This document shows, one piece after another, positions 53,801 through 63,468 of a DNA stretch of 64,000 bases. Origin of the DNA: Posidonia oceanica (Eukaryota > Streptophyta > Magnoliopsida > Alismatales > Posidoniaceae); assembly GCA_037176725.1 (NCBI GenBank), contig JAZBRS010000039.1:26262001-26326000 (forward strand). Reading direction: 5' to 3'. The notes under the pieces were generated by a model, which saw only the letters and a list, made by a program, of their open reading frames with translations, did not search any database and was not told the origin of the DNA. Numbering within the stretch: position 1 is the stretch's first letter; every line of letters starts with the position of its first letter. A program made the position numbers and the translations under genes.

Positions 53801-56642
53801 ACCTGTGTTCGCGTCTAGTGCGTCCTCCCGACCTCAGCAGTGTCGGAGCTGGCCGGCAACGCTCGTCTGGTTGCAGCGACGATCTCCAGCGGCTCGCGGT
53901 GGCTGGGACTTCCTCAAGGTGACCTTCCGGAGCTCCCTGGGTGATCGGACGGAGTTTCTGCAGCTCAAGCGGAGAAATGAATTTTTTGGGTCCTTAGGTT
54001 GCTGCCGGAGTGGGGGGCCTTGTCTACTGCTCGTCCGGTGGAAAGGAACCCTCCGGGAGGTTGCTGGGGGTCTGGAGAAGGGATTTGGATGGTTGGAAAG
54101 GGCTTCTGGAAGGTGTGGAGAGAGTTTGGGAGTTGGGTCCGATTTTGGTCTGAGGTTAGGATAGGTGTTTGTTGTGGAGTTTGGAAGCTGTGGTGGATGC
54201 TTGGGTTCGAGGTCGGGGGCTCTGGAAAGGTGGAGGTTCGGTGAGTCTCTGGGTGGATTTTGGGAGAAGGTTGTGGGCTGGAGTGGAGGGAATTGCTGAG
54301 GGGAGTTGTGTTGGGTTCTGGTTGGTGTTCAGGGTGATTTGAAGGTGTTTCGTGCAGTGGAAAGGCAATGGGATGGTGGAGGGAGATAGCTGGGTTGCTG
54401 GGTGAGTTTGGGGGATCAATTGGAAGAGGAATTGGGACTTGGACGGGGTTTGGGTTACTGGAAAAAGAAGGAGAAGTCTTGCTGAAATCAGAGGAAGAAA
54501 AGTGGACGATTTTCAGTGGGGTAATGCTCTGGAATTGGGGAGCTCTCTCTGGGACGCAAAGGTGGCTCTCAGACACTCCCTCTGGCCACACTCTTTTCTG
54601 AAAATTGGAGGAGGCAGAGAAGAAGAAAGGAGCTGCTCAGATGGAAGAAACGGAACGGATTCTGGCTTCTGGAATTGGGCTCTGAGGTCTGCTCTCTCTG
54701 GATTCTCTCTGATTTTTCTCCCGCTGATGATTGTTGCCAACTGATGGAAATGAAGGAAGGGCAGCTTATATCTGGTGGAGGCCGGCTGCTGGCGCGCTAG
54801 AAGATTTGAAATCCACCGGCGGCACTGTAGCAGATGCGATGGATGTCGGCCGGCAATGAATGCCTCCGGAAAAGACGCTGAGATGGAGGTGAAGCGGCGA
54901 GCTCTATGGATGATAAGATGGAGGCTTGAAATTTGAAATGGCGGAGGGAAGACTGCAGCTGGCTGCGGGAGAAGAGACGGGAGAAAATGCAGAGAAGGTG
55001 GGGAAGAAGAAGGGGCGCTGGGTCGAACCGTGGGCCGGAGGAAAAGGAAATAAAAGATAAAAGAAAAACGGGCTGGATTGGGCCCAGTAAGGAAAGGAAA
55101 GAAAGAAAAAGAGAAGTAAGAAAGAAGAGAGGGTAGAATGGGAAAAATAAAATTAGTAAAAAGGAACTAAAAATAAATAAAAATACTAGAAAGGTTGTGA
55201 TGTGAACTAGGGTTTTAATTAAATTTTTTAATGGCCATTTTGGGTTGATTAATGTGTTTTGGGTTTGATTAGGGTTTTGGTTTTGCTTTTAATTAGTTTT
55301 CACTTGATTAAATGTTTGTTAAACCTTTTTTAAATTGTTTTAAAAATTGTGTTTCCCTTGTTGGACACTTAGGATATTGATTAGGATTTTTAAGGATTTA
55401 TTTTCGTATTAATCAGGGTTGTTTTCAGGTTTTTAAGTTTTAGTCTTCTTAGGTTTTTTTCCTTTCTTAAGTCTTTTAAATTACGCTTTGATCTTCATTT
55501 GTTGATTTTTCTTGAAGTTTTTAATTGGGTTTCTCTTGTCTGATGGAGTATTTTTAAGTCCTTTTCAATGTGTTTTTTTTTCCTTTTAATTAAGTTCTTA
55601 GGTTGTTCTTTCTTAGGTTTATTAGGTTAAGTCTTTTCTTCTTTAATTACTTGCTTTAATGTTTGTTTTTTGATTCTTCTTTTTAGGGTTTGCTTTTTAA
55701 TTCTTCTGATGGGATTTTTACTCTTGGTGGGTTCTGATTTCATTTTAGTTTTTTTATTGATTTTTCAATGTTTTCTTTTGATTTGTTTTGCATTTTTTAG
55801 CTTACATGCTTGGTTTTCCTTTTAGCTTGATTTAGTTAAGTTTAGGTTTTTAATTACTTGTTTAATGTTTTTTAATTGTTTTTCTTAGGGTTCTGATTTG
55901 TTTCTTTTATGTTTTGGGGTTTTACAGATTTTTAGGGGTTTTTATTGATTTTTGCAAGAGAAAGAAAGGGGAAAAGAGAAAGAAGAAGAGAAGGGAAAAA
56001 GAAGGAAATAAGGGAAAAGAGATGGGTTGAAGGAAAAGGATTTTTTGAAAATTAGGGAAAGTGTTAAAAATAAAGTAAAAATAGGAATAAGATAGAGGAA
56101 GGATAGAAGCACAAAGGGGGCCCACAGTCGGACCAGAGAAAGGGTAAGAAGGGGATGAAAAGAGAGATGATAATTAGGAGAGAGAGAGGAGAGAGAAAAT
56201 GATAATCCCGAAGAGAGAAAAGGATAATTTGAGTGAATGGAGGTCTTAAAAGTCTTGGAATGGGCTGAAAATTGGTGAGTGGGCAGTCTAGGATTTGAGG
56301 TGTTGGTTTTGAAGTTTTGGTTTGATTCTAAGAAGGTTTTGGAGGGGTTTTGAGGTGTAGAAAAGGGGAGTTTTGCCTAGGTTTTCTAGTGTTTTTGGGA
56401 ATGGTCTAATGTTTGAGATTTTCTAAGTTCTTGGGTAGGTTTGCTAAGTGGGTGTTGGTGGGTTTTCCTATGGATTTTGGTCAGGTTTTGAGCTTAGGAA
56501 GAGGGGTAGAGGCTTAGGTCAAGTCGGCTTGGTTTTGAAGGGTAAAGAAGGGGGTTAGGGTTTGGTTTTGGTCTAGGTTTGAGTCCAGCAATCACTAGGA
56601 GGGCTCCAAGTGGTCCAAGCCTGCCAAGATGGGGTGTCAACA
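50878..56642 (-). mobile_element. 5' LTR of H, 5765 bp
   Basis: Sense start TGTTGACACCCC at 56642, end GGGATCGCTACA at 50878. Collinear with the 3' LTR throughout: conserved block 51176-51463, 30-bp array 51535-51765, GC-rich zone 53520-53920, candidate TATA 54765-54772, AT-rich tract 55210-55930, GATAATC/GAGAGA units 56158-56232. Confidence 0.93.
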
Positions 56643-56647
56643 GGTGC
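56643..56647. repeat. Right target-site duplication of H (GGTGC)
   Basis: Direct repeat of 37920-37924. Confidence 0.95.
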
Positions 56648-58960
56648 AATACAAAAACTTTCACATTCCCCTATCGCTGGTTGATAACGGGTCAAGCCTT
56701 AATGTCTATCCGTTGCGTATTGCAACTAGGCTCGGATTCAAAGCCGAGGATATCACCCCGGTGATAAAGGGAATGACAGCTTTTGATAATACGCACCATG
56801 ATGCTCTAGGGATTCTGATTATTCCTCTGACCATTAGCCTGGTCACCTACGATGTGGAGTTCTACATTGTTGACTTGGAGCCTAACTTTAACTTCCTGCT
56901 TGGGCGCCCTTGGCTGCACAAGCATCAGGTCATCCCCTCGACCCTCCATCGCATGGTCAAGTTCCGCCACGGCGACGATGTTATCATTGTAATGGCGGAA
57001 AACTTCGAGAAGGAGCCGATCGAGGCGGTTGCGCCCATCTCTTTGCATACTATCCCTTTTGACCCTGAGCTTTCAGCTGCCTTGTATTAAGTTAATTGGT
57101 GTGAGCCGGTTAGCTTTGTACCTGATCTTGAACGTGTCAACTCCTTGGCCGTTCACAGCAACCCCTTCCGGATGGTCGAAAACGTCTGTCATAGGTGGGG
57201 CTATGTCAAGGGAACGCCGCTCGGGCGATACGGCCAGGGAATCGCTAAGCCGATCAAAGCAGCAGAGCGAAGAGATTCTAAACACCTTGGATATGATTTA
57301 CAGTCCAGCAAAGACAAATGCATGCTGCCCAAGGATCAAAGGATGGCTATCCCGCAGGACCTCACTAACTTCACCAGTGCAGGTATCCTGGACTCAAACA
57401 ATAGTAAAGCCTTAGCGCAGCAGGCGCCATGCCAAAGCTCTCAGCAGCCAGAGGAAGAATGGGTCTACAATGAGGACTACTACTCAGATGAGGAGGAGTC
57501 TGGTATAGTTGAGGTAGCCCCAACCAGCAGCAAGGAGCAGCTAAGCGCAACTATGTCCCGGTCAGTTTGCTTGGCACTCACTAATGAAGCAGCAGAATTG
57601 GCAAACCTTGGGGCGGGGCTGATAGTTTCCCCTCTTCCTACAGCATCACCAAAGTCACCGACAGTCACAGCTGCAGCGTCAGAATCAGAAGCACGCCCTC
57701 CAGCGTTATCCAGCAGTCGGCCCGTGGCCGCAGCCGCACTAGCATGGAAATTACCTTCTCCGGTGGCATAGTTAGTCGGATCAAGCGGCAGCGTGACTCG
57801 GCCCGCATCATTGACAGTGCCACAAGCAAGCCAGGCGGCTTTGTCAGGCACACCGCTGTCAGCCTCAACAGATCTTGCTATGCAGAAGATTCTCGCCGCT
57901 GCTACCGGGAGACCACCACTGTCACCCACGGGCATCGGCGCTTCATCCCCAAGCATGGCGGCCCAGCCATTGGCCCCTCAGAAGAGCAGTTTTGCCTCCT
58001 CGCTAGTAGTAGCAGTGATCCTGGCAGCCTACCCAGCAGCAGCAAAATAGATGCCCCAAGCAGTAGAAAGCCCAGCAGTCGAGCAAGGGTCGGCCGCAAG
58101 CCCGGCAGTCGCTCATTACGTCGACTTCTCAATGGGGAGGCAGGAGTGGCTGCAAACGCTTAGATCGACTTCTCAATGGGAGATTTGGAGCAGTTATTCC
58201 AGGAGCAGCTCGCGTCGTTGGCGCAGGACGTGGCGGAGCATGAGACAGCACAGAAGAAGGGGAAGGCCGTGGCCACGGATCCCTCTATCATGGTCCTAGA
58301 GGAGGATCTAGCGCTCGAGGCACCCGTCAGACTAGATGAGCTGATCACCCTACAGCTAGGGAGTGGGTCTCGATGGTTTGTGCAGTGCATGCCGCACTTA
58401 GGCAATGCAGCAGGCGGCAGTGACCTAATCAGCCACCAGCCTGATATATCCCTGGCAAGCACACCAGAGCATGCAGAGGAAGCAATGGCACAGTGAATAC
58501 TAGCAGCATCAGCACCACAAACAGCACCAGTGGCACAGCAAGTAGCAGCAGTACAACATGCACCAGTAGTAGAACAACATGCAGTACAACATGCACTAGT
58601 GGCAGTACAACATGCACCCACAGCAGCACAACATGCATAAGCAGTAGTAGAGCAACATGCACAAGCAGTAGTAGAACAACATGCACCAGTAGTAGTACAA
58701 CATGCACCAGCGGCAGTACAACATGCATCAGCAACGGCACAACATGCACAAGCAGTAACACAGCAGGCACCAGCAGCAAGCAGTAGCACATGCAACCCTT
58801 GCACAGGCAGCAGCAGCACAATCAGCTTTAGCACAGCAGGCAGCAGCACAATTAGCTTCAGTACAGACAACAGCAGCAGAATTAGCAGAGCCAGCAGTAG
58901 AGTCAGAGCAGGTAGAGCCAGCCGAGGAGCTTGCCAGGACAGAGGTCGCGCGCCGAGGGT
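56648..58960 (+). pseudogene. D aspartic protease (C-terminal side of H) and protease-RT linker
   Basis: Continues D's frame after H: LSLVDNGSSLNVYPL (active Asp present) near 56680, GMTAFDNTHHDALGILIIPL, LGRPWLHKHQVIPSTLHR near 56905-56955. One TAA at 57088-57090 is followed by the same frame to 57771 (PDLERVNSLAVHSNPF near 57120, YNEDYYSDEEESG near 57470). The linker then shifts frame and contains LEQLFQEQLASLAQDVAEHE (from 58182) and a QHA-repeat minisatellite (58505-58800). F has the same layout without the expansion. Confidence 0.83.
58505..58800 (+). repeat. Minisatellite encoding QHA-type repeats in D linker
   Basis: About ten units of 18-27 bp with a core GTACAACATGCACCAG or GAACAACATGCA; in the coding frame they read (A/V)xQHA-P/Q-V/A repeats broken by one TAA near 58638. 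The corresponding part of F (about 12440-12560) has only a Glu/Ser/Thr/Val-rich segment. Confidence 0.8.
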
Positions 58961-59555
58961 ATAAAAACACTTGGGTGAGCGTGACCATCCTGAAACGTCA
59001 CCAGGGCCAAGCAATGGAAGACTTGCACTCGTTCGATATCTCAGACCCCACCTTTGAGAAGGAGATCCTCTCGGAGCTTGTTGCATATGGAGAGGAGGAT
59101 GATGCAGGCGAAGATGAGAATGATGAACCATCACCTGAGTTCCGGCCCCACGATGACGATCCAGAAGGCCCCAACCTCCATGTCGAAGAGGAGACAGAGG
59201 TTGTCAGCATTGGCACAGCAGAAGAAGTCAGAGAGGTCCGCATTAGCGCCCTTCTATCGCCCCAGGCTAGAGCAAAATTCATCACATTCTTGAAGAAGTA
59301 TGCGAATGTCTTCGCCTAGAGCTACGAGGATATGGTTGGCCTCAACATTGAGATAGTTGTGCACAACTTGCCCTTGGACCCAGATGCAAGGCCAGTAAAG
59401 CAGAAGCTAAGGCGATGGCGACCGCGGTGGCTACTTATGATCAAGGAGGAGATCATGAAGCAGCACGGTGTTAACTTCCTCAAGGTTGTCATTTACCCTA
59501 AGTGGCTGGCAAATGTTGTGCCAGTGCCTAAAAAAGATGGACGAGTCCGCTTGTG
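58961..59555 (+). pseudogene. pol: D RT, N-terminal part, cut by element E
   Basis: VSVTILKRHQGQ, an acidic stretch (EEDDAGEDENDEPSPEF near 59090), VFA-TAG-SYED at 59317-59319, then VVHNLPLDPDARPVKQKLRR and WLANVVPVPKKDGRVRLCV, ending where E's LTR begins. The rest of D's pol must lie right of the window. The same TAG codon occurs in F. Confidence 0.85.
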
Positions 59556-61480
59556 TGTAGTAATCCTAAATTCTGATCGTCCATGCACGATACCAAAGTT
59601 TGCGTGCACCGATCAAAATATGCTCACTATATACGGTGGGATCTGAGGGAAGAAACTCAACTCGGAAACTCCTGGTTCGTGAGAACTCCTAGGCAGTAAC
59701 CATCATAGCCCTAAATGCAGAAGCAGGCAGTAAAGCAAAATTGTAGGGAAACCAAGCAATGCAAACGACATGTAGGCGATAAAGCAAAGCAGGTGCAGAA
59801 ATCAGTGCGAAATGCGGAAAACAATGCAAGGTGCGGAAAACGAGGCAAACGTGCGGAAAACGATGCAATATGTGGAAAACGAGGCAAATGAGTGGAAAAC
59901 GATGCAAGGTGCGGTAAGCGAGGCGAAAGCAAGGCATAAAACCAAAACAAGGGTTAGGCAGCATGCATAGGGGTTGCAGCAAGCATTAGAAGCAATAAAA
60001 TGCAGAAAACGGCGAGCGAAGCAAAATCGGCGCTTTAAAATGACTATCAGCCATCTACAAGCATTGGACGCTGGCAACACCAGCGTCCAACGTTGGACGC
60101 TAGCATTGCTAGCGTCCAACACCTGCTGGAGTCAGACAACATGCAATTTTTGGAAAACAGTGCATTCTAGCTACATGGATGCAATACATATGCAAAAATG
60201 CAACTAAATGGGTGCATGACATGCAAGACTAACCTAACAGAAGATTAGAAGAGGAATCAGAGCAAGGAGCAAGCCAGGATCAGAGATCAAAGCAAGCAAG
60301 TTGTTGGACGCCCCTAAGCATGGCGTCCAACGTTAGACGCCAGAGGGACAGGCGTCTAACACAGACCAAAAGACAGAGAGATGAGGAAGCATACAAAAGG
60401 CAAATAGAAAATGGGAGCATGCATTTGGGCTACTGGATAAGAGCATGGGGCAGACATGCAAGCATGGGATCACACAAAAAAGTCAAAACTTACCAGCTGC
60501 AGCATGTGCCGGGCCAAAGGCACAACCAGAACGTTGGATGCAAGCTAGGCCGGCGTCCAATGTTGGACGCCTGCAATGAAGGCTTACCGTTTGACGGCCT
60601 GGAATGGCGGTTCCACCTCGCTTGCCGGCGTTGCTGATGTAGTGGCAGGAGCTACTCTAGTGTGGTTGCACGAGCTGCTGGAGACACCGGAAAGGTTGGC
60701 AACAGATCGAGGACGGAGAGGGGAGATCACTCTTGCTCTCAGAGGTGGCGTATTTCTTCTGGACTTCGTGTGGTGAGTGGTGCAATGGCATGAAGTTGCG
60801 GTTTTGTTGCAATGGCATGGGTTCAAGTGCTGGAGGTCAGAGTTTGCAAGCCGAATTCTGGCAATTGCAGGTGGTGGCAGGTGCGGGTGAGTGTGGGGAA
60901 GCGACGAGGATTGTCAGGGGAGGGCATGGGTGCTGTCAGAAGGCCGGCGAGGTCAGGGCGGTGGTAGGTGCAGGCGGCTGAAGTCAGCTGCTGGTAGTGA
61001 GGGCTTAGAGAGCAGTTTTGGTGCTGATGAGGAAGGGATGGGCTGTTACTTGGGCTTGGAAGGTAGTGGATGGCGTGGAGTAGGTGAGGGGATGGGTAGT
61101 AAGTGCAGGGAGGCGGTGGAGTGGACGGGCGGTGAGCCAAAGGGGGCGGAGCAGCCGCTGCTGCAACCGAGTCGTTGGACACTAGAGTAGAGGGCGTCCA
61201 ACGTTGGACGCTAGCATAGGGCACGTCGAACGTTGGACGCTGCCTATTCCAGCGTCCAACACACTCAGTTGGCCAAAGCTGCAAATGGGCTTGGGCTTGG
61301 GCTTGAATGTTTTAAAAAAGGTGTAAAAAAGGCTTGGGTTAAGGCTTGGGATTTAGGCAAGGTTTTGGGCTAGGTTTTGGGGTAGAAATGGGTTAGAAAA
61401 AAGGAGTGCCATTCCAGAGTCCACACGAGCCTGCGAAAGAAAACAACCAACTTCTAGGTTGTCAGAATGGGGTGTCTACA
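59556..61480 (-). mobile_element. 3' LTR of E, 1925 bp, deleted form of LTR D
   Basis: Sense start TGTAGACACCCCATTCTGAC at 61480, end GGATTACTACA at 59556. Relative to LTR D it lacks about 0.96 kb (D about 31160-32120) and about 0.42 kb (D about 32990-33410). The second gap removes the conserved GGTGCC..CACC block. Palindromes lie at 60083-60100 and 61194-61211 (perfect), with diverged cassettes near 60320, 60550 and 61225-61255. Confidence 0.88.
60060..61262 (-). repeat. Palindromic cassettes in LTR E
   Basis: At 60061-60120 two hairpins share the central palindrome: TTGGACGCTGG/CCAGCGTCCAA and TTGGACGCTAGC/GCTAGCGTCCAA. Others lie near 60303-60360, 60535-60570 and 61185-61262. Same repeat family as in LTR D. 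Confidence 0.83.
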
Positions 61481-61550
61481 GATGCCCCTCCCTGAGCGAG
61501 GTCAAGCATAGCGAGACCACTGCTCAGGGTAGACAAGACACCCTACTTGA
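61481..61550 (-). other. E polypurine tract and junction hairpin
   Basis: GGGAGGGGCATC precedes the LTR. Arms 61473-61479 with 61529-61535 (TGTCTAC/GTAGACA), 61470-61476 with 61537-61543 (GGGTGTC/GACACCC), and inner 61492-61497 with 61522-61527 (CTGAGC/GCTCAG) reproduce H's structure with a compensated change. Confidence 0.75.
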
Positions 61551-61930
61551 CGCCGGCAGGAGTGCAAATGACTGTAGGCGTGATTCGTTCACCCGGTGGA
61601 TGCATCGGAAAACATGACTCAGAGCCACAATGCAGATGCCGATGCGAATGCAGATGCTGATGCAATGCGTGCTAATGCGGATGCAATGCATGCCGATGCA
61701 GCTATTTACCATGCAATGCTGTTAGAAGAATGCGGCGCTAATGCAGAAGGGATGCAGAGGAAGCTGCAATGCAAATACGTGAGTTCGGGGGTTAGTCCGA
61801 GCTCACAAAAGGAATGCTTGACAAGATTGATGGGCTTGGCTTCCGAGCAGTTAGGGCTGCTAGCCCAACGAGCAAAAGGGGCTAGACAATTGGATGGCTG
61901 TCGACCGAACAGTTAGGGCTGCCAGCCCGC
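61551..61930 (-). other. E 3' spacer with GATGC-rich run
   Basis: 61625-61710 is a short GCAGATGC/GCTGATGC/GCCGATGC minisatellite (plus strand). Two diverged hairpin units with GCAGTTAGGGCTGCTAGCCC- and ACAGTTAGGGCTGCCAGCCC-like tails lie at 61830-61930, related to the G and H repeats. Confidence 0.55.
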
Positions 61931-62945
61931 AGGGAAAACAGGAGCAGCTTGTCCTCGCCCGAGGAAGCAAGCAAGAAAGAGAAAGGGGACAGGCAAGCAT
62001 GGGCGTCGTCCGCACGGAGCGAAGCCACGCAAGGGCTGATCCTCGCATGAGGATACAGGGCAGGACTCCGAGCATACGGGGTCCGAGAAGAGCTTGTCCT
62101 CACCCAAGGAACCAAGCAAGAAAAGAAAGGGGATAAGCAAACATGGGCATCGTCCACACGGAGCGAGGCCACGCAAGGGCTGATCCTCGCACGAGGATAT
62201 AGGGCAGGAATCCGAGCATACGGGGTCCGAGAAGAGCTTGTCCTCGCCCGAGGACAGAAGCGCGGTCTCCATGCAGACAGAGACAGCAAAGACTTGTCCT
62301 CGCTTGAGGAAGCAAGCGGGGGATTCCATGCAGACGGAATCTGAAGGGGGGCTTGTCCTCGCCTGAGGAAGCAAGCAGTAGTTTGATCCTCGCCCGAGGG
62401 AACAGACAGGGGACTTCGTTCGCATGGAGCGAAGTCACCCAAGGGGCTCGTCCCCGGCCGGGGAAACAAGCGAGAGGGAAAGAAGAAAGTGGCTTGTCCG
62501 CACCCGAGGAAGCAAGCAGGCGGGACCCCGTCCGCACGGAGGGAAGCGACACAGAAAAGGAAAAAGGCTTGTCCTCACCTGAGGAAGCAAGCAGGAGGGG
62601 AAGAAGAAAGAGGCTTGTCCTCTCCCGAGGAAGCAAGCAAGCGGGACTCCATCCACACAGAGCAGAGTCACACGAAATGGAAAAAGGCTGGTCCTCGCCC
62701 GAGGACAAGCAAGAAAGACAAAATACTTGTCCTCGCCCGAGGACAAGCAGGAAAAGAAAGGAGGTAGGCAAGCGTGGGCATCGTCCGCACGGAGTGAAGC
62801 CACGCAAGGGCTGATCCTCGCACGAGGATACAGGGCAGGACTCCGAGCGAACGGGGTCCAAGAAGAGCTTGTCCTCGCCCGAGCAAGCAAGCAAGAAAAG
62901 AAAAAGGCTTGTCCTCGCCCGAGGAAACAAGCAGGAAAAGAAAGA
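61931..62945 (-). repeat. CCTCG..CGAGG hairpin repeats in E
   Basis: About seventeen short hairpins spaced 30-100 bases apart, typically GCTTGTCCTCGCCCGAGG then AAGCAAGC, interleaved with CGCACGGAGCGAAG words. Perfect examples: 62183-62198 (ATCCTCG/CGAGGAT), 62451-62464 (TCCCCGGCCGGGGA), 62573-62584 (CCTCA/TGAGG), 62726-62747 (CTTGTCCTCG/CGAGGACAAG). ORFs here are artefacts. Confidence 0.82.
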
Positions 62946-63468
62946 AAGTGATACCAAAGAGCAGCTAAAAAGATGCCCCTGGTATCAGGGATGATACCAG
63001 GGGACAGCTGGAGTGCCTCTAGTATCAAAAGCAAGGAAAATGCAGACAAAACTAACACGTTTGCCGAGCGAGCAGTTAGGGATGCCAACCCAGAGCGATC
63101 TGGGCAAAGACGGTTGCGACGATGCATGGGTCTGCAGAGGTTCTTGCGTACATGTTGACTGCGGGGGGAGCTTTGCTGCAACTCCCTTGCTGAGGCTGCG
63201 GATTGCATGGTGCTTGCAAAGGGAACCGCTCTAGATCTCTTGCGAGGCTGCTTTAGACTGTTTGCATGGGCTAACGCTTTGGGGTGCTTGATGCAGGTCC
63301 TACAGCAACCTGACAGGAAGAGATATGCAATAGGCAAGGCATGCAACACAAACAAATGGCATGAAACATCTTTGTATTGAGTGAATCTCTGGTTACACAC
63401 CTTTGGCAGGCCAAAAAGATACAGCATGATTCAAGAAAAGCTATACAAGCAAACAACTGCATTGACGC
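62946..63468 (-). other. E spacer after extra ORF
   Basis: Contains the CCCCTGGTATC..GATACCAGGGG hairpin (62976-63003) shared with H, and a GCAGTTAGGGATGCCAACCC tail near 63070. 63370-63460 matches F 115-165 just after the ORF (TACACACC..GGCAGGCCAAAA). Nothing else recognised. Confidence 0.55.

Larger units (their letters stand above)
37925..56642 (-). mobile_element. Element H: complete gag-only (TR-GAG-like) retrotransposon, 18.7 kb
   Basis: On the minus strand: 5' LTR 50878-56642 (5765 bp), primer-binding site, leader, gag, 3.6 kb non-coding repeat-rich region, polypurine tract, 3' LTR 37925-43728 (5804 bp), flanked by GGTGC. There is no protease, RT, RNase H or integrase anywhere inside, so it must move with enzymes supplied in trans. 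LTR ends, primer-binding site, leader block and gag match F-type elements, making F relatives the likely helpers. The LTRs differ by nine substitutions in the first ~535 aligned bases and by fewer elsewhere; three indels (one 30-bp monomer, 8 bp, 1 bp) explain the length difference. This points to a recent insertion. Confidence 0.92.
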
